From Haloplanus sp. GDY1 (GTDB taxonomy: Archaea > Halobacteriota > Halobacteria > Halobacteriales > Haloferacaceae): 64,000 nucleotides of DNA. The translations under genes were made by a program, and so were the position numbers. Under the pieces are notes generated by a model, which saw nothing but the letters and a program-made list of their open reading frames with translations, ran no database searches and had not been told where the DNA came from. Shown piece after piece: positions 57,869-64,000 of this stretch. The stretch lies in the NCBI RefSeq assembly GCF_023703775.1, contig NZ_CP098514.1, positions 682,001 through 746,000 on the forward strand, in the 5' to 3' direction. Positions within the stretch are counted from its first letter, which is position 1. The number at the start of each line of letters is the position of its first letter.

Positions 57869-58549
57869 ATGTACATCGTCATCGTCGGCGCGGGCGACAT
57901 CGGAACCCCACTGATCGAAGTCGCGACGAAGGGGGGCAACGAGGTGGTCGTCGTCGAACGTGACGAGGAGCGGGCCGAACGTGCCGCAGCCTACGACTGT
58001 CTGGTCATCAACGACGACGCGACGGTGAAGGAGACGCTCGAAGACGCCGGCGCCGACCGGGCCGACGCACTCATCTCGACGACGGATCGCGACGCCGTCA
58101 ACGTCATGGTCTGTCTGCTCAGCCAGGAACTCGAGGTGCCGAACGTCGTCTCCGTCGTCCACGACCCGGATCACATGAGCCTCTTCGAGCGGATCGGCGT
58201 CAACACGATGCAGAACCCCCAGCGCCTCATCGCCGAGTACCTCTACCGGGCCGTGGAGCGCCCCTCCATCGTCGATTACATGCGCGTCGGCGAGCGGGCG
58301 GAGGTGGTCGAAATCGACGTGACGGACGACGCACCAATCGTCGGCACCACCATCGCCGAGGCGGTCGACTCGGGCATCCTCGCCGAGGACGCGTTCGTCG
58401 TCGCCATCGAACGCGAGGGGTCGGACGGACCCGTCGTCCCGCGGGGGTCGACGACGATCCACGCGGGCGACCGAGTCACCGTCTACGCCGCCGACGGGGC
58501 GACCGGGGCCGTCACCGAGGCGTTCGGCGGCGAGGGCGAGTCGGACTGA
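57869..58549 (+). CDS. trkA1: TrkA-family potassium channel/transport regulator (single RCK unit)
   Basis: A 226-residue cytosolic protein with one TrkA_N (1-130) and one TrkA_C (140-215) domain. The nucleotide-binding motif is VIVGAGDIGTPLIEVATKGG, followed by acidic VVVERDEERAE; the C-domain has RAEVVEIDVTDDAPIVGTTI. It gates the TrkH pore encoded next in response to NAD(H)/ATP. ACTTTTTC is centred about 30 nt before ATG 57869. Stop and next start overlap as TGATG. The number in the symbol is only for this window. Confidence 0.9.
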   Translation: MYIVIVGAGDIGTPLIEVATKGGNEVVVVERDEERAERAAAYDCLVINDDATVKETLEDAGADRADALISTTDRDAVNVMVCLLSQELEVPNVVSVVHDPDHMSLFERIGVNTMQNPQRLIAEYLYRAVERPSIVDYMRVGERAEVVEIDVTDDAPIVGTTIAEAVDSGILAEDAFVVAIEREGSDGPVVPRGSTTIHAGDRVTVYAADGATGAVTEAFGGEGESD

Positions 58550-60201
58550 TGCCCCGCCGTCGAACGGTCGCCGGCGTCCCGGCCGACCTCGCGACCATCG
58601 CCCGGGACGTGGGGTCGCTGCTCGCCATGCAGGGCGGCCTCATGGCGCTCTCGGTGACCGTGGCGGTCCTCGCCCGCGAACCGTACGCGGCGGCCGCGTT
58701 CCTGCTCGCGGCCGCGCTGACCGCCGCCGTCGGCCTCGGGACCCGACGGCGGTTCGCCGAGGCCCCGGAGCCCCGAATGAAACACGGGATGGTCGTGGCG
58801 GCGGCGGGGTGGTTCGCGACGGCGACCTTCGGCGCTCTCCCGTTCCTCCTCACCGCCCACCTGACTCCGCCGGCCGTCGCCGCGGGGTTCGTCCCCGCGG
58901 GCGCCGACTACGCCGCCTCCAGCCTCGGAGTGTTCCGCAACCCTCTCCACGCCCTCTTCGAGAGCATGAGCGGGTGGACCGGTAGCGGACTGACGATGGC
59001 CCCCCACGAGCCCTCGTTGCCGCGGGCGATCCAGTGGTGGCGGTCGCTCATCCAGTACGTCGGCGGCGTGGGCGTCATCGTCCTGACCGTCTCCATCCTC
59101 TCGCGGCCAGGGAGCGGAAGCTACGCCCTCTATCGCAGCGAAACCCGGGAGGAGCGCATCCACCCGAGCGTCGTCTCGACGGTGCGAACGGTCTGGAAGA
59201 TCTTCCTCCTCTACACCCTGCTCTCGGTCGTCGTGCTCTTTCTCGCCATCCGCGCCAGCGAGTACGGCTCGACTCTCCCGCTCCGACAGGCCGGCTGGCA
59301 GGCCCTCAATCACGCCATGACGGCGCTTTCGACGGGCGGGTTCAGCGTCACCGACAACTCGGTCGCCACCTACGGCTCGCCGCTCATCGAGACGGTGTTG
59401 CTGCCGGTGATGACCCTCGGTGCCATCGCCTTCCCGGTTCACTACGGCGTCCTCGCGAACCGCAACCCGAGGCGGCTCCTGACCGACCTCCAGACCCGGT
59501 GGCTGTTCGTCCTCCTGCTGGTCGGTGCGCTCGCACTGTCGGCACAGAACCTCCTCACCCTGCCCGCCGGGGCGTTCTCGGGCAGCGCGAGCGACGCCGG
59601 CCTCCCGTTCCTCGGCCTCTCGGCGGCCGGCACCGACGCCGTCCGGGACTCGACGTTCCAGTTCGTCAGCGCCCTCACGTGTACGGGGTTCCAGTCCGCG
59701 CCGATCCGGGAGTGGGCGGCGGGCGGGAAACTCCTGTTGGCCGGCGCGATGACCCTCGGGGGCGCCGCCGGGTCGACCGTCGGAGGCCTGAAAATCGTCC
59801 GGGGGTACACCATCGTCCGCGGCATCGAGTGGCAGTTCTCGCGCGTCTTCCTGCCCGCCAACGCCGTCGTCAACGCCCGCATCGACGGCCGCCTGTTGGA
59901 TCGCGAGACCATGGAACGCGAGTTCAGCGAGGCGGCCATCGTCTCCCTGCTCTGGCTCATCCTCCTGGCCGCGAGCAGCCTCCTCCTCGTGAACCTCGCC
60001 GGACCGGAGTTCACCTACGCCGACGCCCTCTTCGAGGTGGCGAGCGCGCAGGGGAACGTCGGCCTCTCGACGGGCATCACCGGCCCCACGATGTCGCCAC
60101 TCGCGAAAGGCGCCTTCGTCCTCAACATGTGGATCGGCCGACTGGAGATCATCCCCGTCCTCGTGTTCGTCCGGTCGGCGCTCTACGGCCTCGACCCGTA
60201 G
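58549..60201 (+). CDS. trkH1: TrkH-family potassium uptake protein
   Basis: A 550-residue membrane protein with about ten helices in four M1-P-M2 repeats. Selectivity-filter segments include MSGWTGSGLTM (after HALFESM), TALSTGGFSVTDNS, ALTCTGFQSAPIRE and ASAQGNVGLSTGITGPT, each with the conserved Gly. The second repeat is followed by GSTVGGLKIVR, the typical intramembrane loop. It imports K+ for the salt-in strategy, gated by the TrkA protein just upstream. Confidence 0.93.
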   Translation: MPRRRTVAGVPADLATIARDVGSLLAMQGGLMALSVTVAVLAREPYAAAAFLLAAALTAAVGLGTRRRFAEAPEPRMKHGMVVAAAGWFATATFGALPFLLTAHLTPPAVAAGFVPAGADYAASSLGVFRNPLHALFESMSGWTGSGLTMAPHEPSLPRAIQWWRSLIQYVGGVGVIVLTVSILSRPGSGSYALYRSETREERIHPSVVSTVRTVWKIFLLYTLLSVVVLFLAIRASEYGSTLPLRQAGWQALNHAMTALSTGGFSVTDNSVATYGSPLIETVLLPVMTLGAIAFPVHYGVLANRNPRRLLTDLQTRWLFVLLLVGALALSAQNLLTLPAGAFSGSASDAGLPFLGLSAAGTDAVRDSTFQFVSALTCTGFQSAPIREWAAGGKLLLAGAMTLGGAAGSTVGGLKIVRGYTIVRGIEWQFSRVFLPANAVVNARIDGRLLDRETMEREFSEAAIVSLLWLILLAASSLLLVNLAGPEFTYADALFEVASAQGNVGLSTGITGPTMSPLAKGAFVLNMWIGRLEIIPVLVFVRSALYGLDP

Positions 60202-60567
60202 CGAACGCAGAGTCACACGCGATAGGGCACCCGATCCGACGGGCGACGCGTTCCCCCCGGAGCCGCGTCGTGTCCAGCACCGACCGCGAAAGGGCGGGTC
60301 GGTGTCGGATCGGAATGCCCACCCGGAACCCGACCCTCGATTCACATAACGTTACGGCCTGAATTCTCAGTACTGATACTTCAAAATCGGACGACGGCAG
60401 GCCAACTATCGGATATTATTTCCGGATATTGAGTGTCGCTCGCCGTCGCCGCCGACGCCCGGATCGGTCCTCCGGGGCGACGCGGCCGGGGTCGTTCGTG
60501 CCCTCGGTTCGGGCTCCCTCGGAACTCCCGGTGACCACGTCGAGGTGGTGTCCACCAGTCGAGGGCG
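60202..60567. other. 366-nt gap between convergent trkH genes
   Basis: Holds an 8-bp hairpin CACCGACC (60278-60285) / GGTCGGTG (60297-60304) with an 11-nt loop, a 10-bp palindrome TCAGTACTGA (60367-60376) and two direct copies of CGGATATT (60410-60417, 60423-60430) in an AT-rich patch. These may be terminators or DNA-bending sites of the converging genes. No gene is seen. Confidence 0.55.
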
Positions 60568-62172
60568 TCACTGCTGCCAGTATTCGGGCGTCAGCAGCAC
60601 CAGCACGGGGAGGATCTCCAGCCGGCCGAGCCACATCAGCGCGATCATGAACAGCTTCGACGCCGCCGAGAAGTCGAGGTAACTCCCCATCGGGCCGACG
60701 AGGCCGAACCCCGGACCGACGTTGCCGAGGGTGGCGGCCACGGCGCTCATCGCCTCCAGCACCGACAGCGAGAGGCCGGTTCGACTGGCGTCGAGGAAGA
60801 CCAGGATCGTCGCGACGAAGAAGATCACGAGATAGAGGAGCGTGAACCCGTAGATGCCACGGATCGCCCGCTCGTCGACCGTCCGGCCGCCGAGGCGAAC
60901 CGGCCGAACGGCGTCGGGGTGGGCCGTGGTGAACAGCTCCCGGCGAAGCGACTTCAGGATCACGTACCACCGGACGATCTTGATCCCGCCGCCGGTCGAT
61001 CCGGCGGAGCCGCCGACGAACATGGCAAAGAGGAGCAGGTACTGCGCCGGCCCGCTCCACGTGTTGAAGTCGATACTGGCGTAGCCGGTGGTGGTCACGA
61101 TGGAGACGACCTGGAAGGTCGCGTGTCTGAGCGCCGGTTCGACCTCGCCGATCAGCGTCGCGCGGACGCCGGCGAGGTACGCGGAGTCGAACGAGGCGCC
61201 CGTGCCGACGAACTCGACCAGCCCCTCGCCGACGAACAGCAGGGCGGCGACGAGCCCCGTCAGGACCGCGACGACGCCCACGTAGAACCGGAACTCCGTG
61301 TCGCCGGGGAGGCGCTTCGGATCGCCGGTGAGCGCGTGCCAGAACAGCGCGAAGTTGGTCCCCGCGGCGATCATGAAGGGGATGACGAGCCACTGGACCG
61401 CCGCGGAGAAGGCCTCGATGCTCCGGGCCGCGGGCGAGAAACCACCGGTCGGCATCGTCGTCAGTGCGTGCGAGACGGCGTTGTACGCGGTCATCGCGTC
61501 CGCCATCCCGCCGAGGTGGAGGGCGTAGAGCAGGATCGCTTCGAGGACGGTGAATCCGAGGTACGCCCCCCAGAGCGCCCGCGCCGTCTCCGCGATGCGG
61601 GGCGTCAGCTTCTCGATGCCCGGCCCCGGCGCCTCCGCGTCCATCAACTGCGCCCCACCGACCGAGAGCTCCGGGAGGATGGCCACCGCGAGGACGACGA
61701 TGCCCATGCCGCCGAGCCACTGGGTGAGCTGTCGCCACAGCATGATCCCGTGGCCGTGGGCGTCCAGCGAGATCCGTCCGAGGACGGTCGCGCCGGTGGT
61801 CGTGAAGCCGCTCATGCTCTCGAACAGGGCGTTCGCGGGGTTCGCGAGCGTCGACGCCGGGGCGGCCGCGGGGACCACGGGGGGCAGTCCGTGGGCCTCG
61901 ACCAGGTACGGCACGGCGCCGACGACCGACACCGCCAGCCACGTCGCCGCGACCATCAGGAACCCCTCGCGGGCGCCGATGTCGGGATCGGGGCGCAGGC
62001 GTTCGAGCCCCCAACCGACCGCGACGGTCACCAGCATGGTGACGAGAAACGGCGCGACCGACTCGCCGTAGGCGAGCCCCACGACCAGCGGGATCGCCAG
62101 CGGCACCGACAGGTACTTGAGGACGCTCCCGACGAGGCTCAGACTCGCCCGGTAGTCGACACGGAGGGGCAA
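60568..62172 (-). CDS. trkH2: TrkH-family potassium uptake protein, second copy
   Basis: A 534-residue TrkH with the same four-repeat architecture: MSGFTTTGATVLG, LTTMPTGGFSPAARS, VTTTGYASIDFN and LGNVGPGFGLVGP, and the loop GGSAGSTGGGIKIVRW. It is only distantly like the first TrkH. The apparent start is TTG 62172, since the frame has no upstream start and the next (GTG, residue 23) would cut the first helix; TTG starts are uncommon, so the N-terminus is uncertain. It follows trkA2 by 49 nt. Confidence 0.92.
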   Translation of the reverse strand: MPLRVDYRASLSLVGSVLKYLSVPLAIPLVVGLAYGESVAPFLVTMLVTVAVGWGLERLRPDPDIGAREGFLMVAATWLAVSVVGAVPYLVEAHGLPPVVPAAAPASTLANPANALFESMSGFTTTGATVLGRISLDAHGHGIMLWRQLTQWLGGMGIVVLAVAILPELSVGGAQLMDAEAPGPGIEKLTPRIAETARALWGAYLGFTVLEAILLYALHLGGMADAMTAYNAVSHALTTMPTGGFSPAARSIEAFSAAVQWLVIPFMIAAGTNFALFWHALTGDPKRLPGDTEFRFYVGVVAVLTGLVAALLFVGEGLVEFVGTGASFDSAYLAGVRATLIGEVEPALRHATFQVVSIVTTTGYASIDFNTWSGPAQYLLLFAMFVGGSAGSTGGGIKIVRWYVILKSLRRELFTTAHPDAVRPVRLGGRTVDERAIRGIYGFTLLYLVIFFVATILVFLDASRTGLSLSVLEAMSAVAATLGNVGPGFGLVGPMGSYLDFSAASKLFMIALMWLGRLEILPVLVLLTPEYWQQ

Positions 62173-62221
62173 GGTTCGTACGTCGCTGTCCGGCGGAGGG
62201 GGCTTGAAACTGCTGACATCG

Positions 62222-63559
62222 TCACAGCGCCGGCGTCACCTCGTCGGCGACGCAGGCGTCGAGGAAGACGACGACGTGGTCGCCGGGCTGGATCACCGTG
62301 TCCCCGCGCGGCGTGATGAGGGACTCCTCGCGGGTGATGGCGCCGATGACGACCCCGTCCGGCAGGTCGGCCACCGACTCGTGGATCGGCCGCCCCGCGA
62401 GGACGCTCTCCTCGCCCACCTCGACTTCGAGCACCTCGGCCCGGTCGCTCTCGATGATGGCGACGTTCTCGGCGCCGCCGTCGCGGGTGAAACGCGTGAT
62501 CTCCTCGGCGACCACCTCCCGCGGGTTGACGCCCACGTCGACGCCGACCGTCTCGAACAGTTCGACGTACTCCGACGCGTCGATGACGGCCACCGTCCGG
62601 TCGACGCCGAGCCGTCGGGCCAGAAGCGACACCAGCAGGTTCTTCTCGTCGGAGTCGAGCGCCGCGACGACGAAGTCGGCGTCGCCGACGTGTTCGCGCT
62701 CCAGGAAGTCCATGTCCGTCGCGTCGCTCTCCATCACCACCGCGTTCGGGAGTTCCTCGGCGAGGCGTCGGGCGCGCTCGGGGTCCCGTTCGATCAGTCG
62801 CGGCGTGAACCCCCGGTCGCCCAGCAGGCGGGCGACCTGGTAGCCGATCTCGCTGCCGCCGACGACGACCACCTCCTCGGCCCGTCCGGGGCGCTCCTCC
62901 GGAGCGATGGTCGTCGCGAACTCCCGGACTGCCTCGGGGTTGCCGATCACGACCACCCGGTCGTGCGTCTTGAGCAACGAGTCGCCGCGGGCGAGTTCCA
63001 CCTCCCCGTTCCGGAGGATGGCGGCGAAGGTGAGGTCGTCGAAGCGGTCGGCCTCGGCGACGGACTGGTCGGTCACCGGGCTCCCCGGTGGGATCTCGAA
63101 CTCCGCCATCTGGACGCGCCCGTCCGCGAAGGAGTCGACGTCGCGGGCGGCCGGGATGCCGACCACTCGGACGATGGACTCCGCCGCGAGCAGGTTCGTA
63201 CAGACGACGAAGTCGATGCCGAAGGCGCGCTCGGAGCGCTCCCACGTCCGCAGATACTCGGTGTTCTTCACGCGGGCGACGGTGAAGGCGTCGCTCACCG
63301 CACGGGCCGTCCCGCAGATGACGATGTTCGTCTCGTCGTCGTCGGTGCTGGCGATGACCATGTCGGCCTCGTCGATGCCGGCCTCCTCCAGCGTCGAGAG
63401 CGAGGTGCCGTCGCCCTGCACTGTCAGCACGTCGAGCGAGTACGTCAGTTCCTCGACCCGGTCGCCGTCCCGGTCCACGACGACGATGTCGTGCGACCCG
63501 GCGAGGTCGGCGGCGATGCTCGATCCGACCTGTCCGGCGCCGACGATGATTATGCGCAC
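62222..63559 (-). CDS. trkA2: TrkA potassium transport regulator with two RCK units
   Basis: A 445-residue duplicated TrkA: TrkA_N1 with IIIVGAGQVGSSIAADLAGS at the start, TrkA_C1 about 140-215, TrkA_N2 with EVVVVGGSEIGYQVARLLGD near 227, and TrkA_C2 to the end. It regulates the TrkH encoded downstream. The start is GTG 63559. Its double architecture differs from the single-unit TrkA of the convergent system. Confidence 0.92.
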   Translation of the reverse strand: MRIIIVGAGQVGSSIAADLAGSHDIVVVDRDGDRVEELTYSLDVLTVQGDGTSLSTLEEAGIDEADMVIASTDDDETNIVICGTARAVSDAFTVARVKNTEYLRTWERSERAFGIDFVVCTNLLAAESIVRVVGIPAARDVDSFADGRVQMAEFEIPPGSPVTDQSVAEADRFDDLTFAAILRNGEVELARGDSLLKTHDRVVVIGNPEAVREFATTIAPEERPGRAEEVVVVGGSEIGYQVARLLGDRGFTPRLIERDPERARRLAEELPNAVVMESDATDMDFLEREHVGDADFVVAALDSDEKNLLVSLLARRLGVDRTVAVIDASEYVELFETVGVDVGVNPREVVAEEITRFTRDGGAENVAIIESDRAEVLEVEVGEESVLAGRPIHESVADLPDGVVIGAITREESLITPRGDTVIQPGDHVVVFLDACVADEVTPAL

Positions 63560-63629
63560 GCTCGACCGCTCCCGGTGTGCATGCGCCCGAATCGTCGCGC
63601 CCGCGGTTTCACGATTTCGCTTCGCGGGC

Positions 63630-64000
63630 TCAGCCCACGCCGCTCGGCTCCTCGTGAACGACGAGTTCGACCTCCCGGCGTCGCCCTTCGAGGTCCGCGA
63701 CGATGCGCTCGACGACCCGTTCGGCCTCCTCGACCAGGACCGGTTTCACCTTCTCGACCACCCAGTCGAGGGAGACGAACCGCGGCAGGTCGAGGGCGTC
63801 CCCACCCACGGAGTCGGGGTCGAACTCGACCTCCAGGTGGACGCGACAGGCCGGCCCCGTCGCGTCCGGCAGCGTCGCGGGCACGGCGTCGAGCGGTTCG
63901 ACCCGCCACCGCCCCCGGGCGTCGACGTCCTCGGTCACCCGCCAGTCCAGTCGCTCCGGCGGGTCGGCCTCGGTCACCGTCGTGTGGGCGGTGTACGAGA
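63630..64000 (-). CDS. SRPBCC-fold protein (partial, 5' end off the right edge)
   Basis: The visible 123 residues are the C-terminal part of a START/SRPBCC lipid- or ligand-binding protein: DPPERLDWRVTEDVDARGRW, then RVHLEVEFDPDSV and the C-terminal helix FVSLDWVVEKVKPVLVEEAE. Frame is open to the window edge (YTAHTTVTEADPP), so the N-terminus is missing; a GTG at 63977 is internal in this view. Haloarchaeal members of this type are common; function unknown. Confidence 0.8.
   Translation of the reverse strand, partial: SYTAHTTVTEADPPERLDWRVTEDVDARGRWRVEPLDAVPATLPDATGPACRVHLEVEFDPDSVGGDALDLPRFVSLDWVVEKVKPVLVEEAERVVERIVADLEGRRREVELVVHEEPSGVG

Noticed and set aside
1-64000. Insertion sequences, integrases, attachment sites, prophage or defence islands
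   Set aside because: No transposase, recombinase, terminal repeat or defence-gene motif was found; gene content is core metabolic and informational.

Overview
This 64 kb window is a stretch of chromosome from a halophilic archaeon (class Halobacteria). The evidence is very high GC with GC-rich third codon positions, acidic proteomes (Asp/Glu-rich, Lys-poor), short TATA-like boxes centred about 27-30 nt upstream of start codons (leaderless transcripts), many 4-nt ATGA/GTGA gene overlaps, and archaeal marker genes: TFB, RNA polymerase subunit L, proteasome alpha subunit, RNase P proteins Rpp30 and Pop5, GatA/GatC, Bat-type HTH regulators and two Trk potassium systems of a salt-in organism. I see no rRNA, tRNA, CRISPR array, transposase or integrase; the window reads as ordinary core chromosome with small accessory patches.

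Layout, left to right. 1-8.5 kb: a 2-oxoacid dehydrogenase E1 pair (left edge, partial), two small HTH regulators around a perfect 20-bp palindrome, a PNPOx-like flavoprotein, a ZIP metal transporter, a tandem UspA, and a nitrate/sulfonate/taurine-type ABC importer. 8.5-16.3 kb: small redox/zinc proteins, an ABC-2 exporter pair, two bacterial-PH-domain membrane proteins, a class V aminotransferase, a DUF4349 lipoprotein. 16.3-30 kb: a Ski2/Hel308-like helicase, an LLM flavin monooxygenase divergent from a BCCT transporter, an aminotransferase-RibH operon, an Agl23-like membrane protein, a FolC-FolP fusion, an NRDE protein, a small regulator behind a leaderless upstream ORF, and psmA. 30-37.6 kb: rnp2-methyltransferase-rnp3, then the six-gene lysine/diaminopimelate operon dapA-dapB-dapD-lysA-dapF-dapE. 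37.6-48 kb: conserved haloarchaeal unknowns, UDG, rpoL, hisF, a Cys-rich protein, EpsC, purL, PHP, an asparagine-synthetase-like protein, Nudix. 48-56 kb: TFB, a CobW-family GTPase, formaldehyde-dehydrogenase-like ADH with a GlcG/HbpS protein, an orphan CoxL-type molybdoenzyme, trpB. 56-64 kb: gatC-gatA, then two complete and convergent Trk systems, and a partial SRPBCC protein at the right edge.

The most unusual signals are non-coding or near-coding. (1) Upstream of the dap/lys operon there is a strong TATA box, a leaderless 30-codon GTG ORF ending in tandem AAA-AAA lysine codons, a long bulged hairpin inside it, and a second stem starting right after the Lys codons: a candidate translation-sensing leader for lysine biosynthesis. 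(2) The gap before rpoL holds four consecutive stem-loops, three of them back to back, suggesting an unannotated structured RNA. (3) An 11-codon leaderless ORF is coupled by ATGA to a small regulator. (4) Three convergent gene pairs use one CTAG tetranucleotide as the stop codon of both genes. All of these rest on reading the sequence alone; no database search or folding calculation was run.
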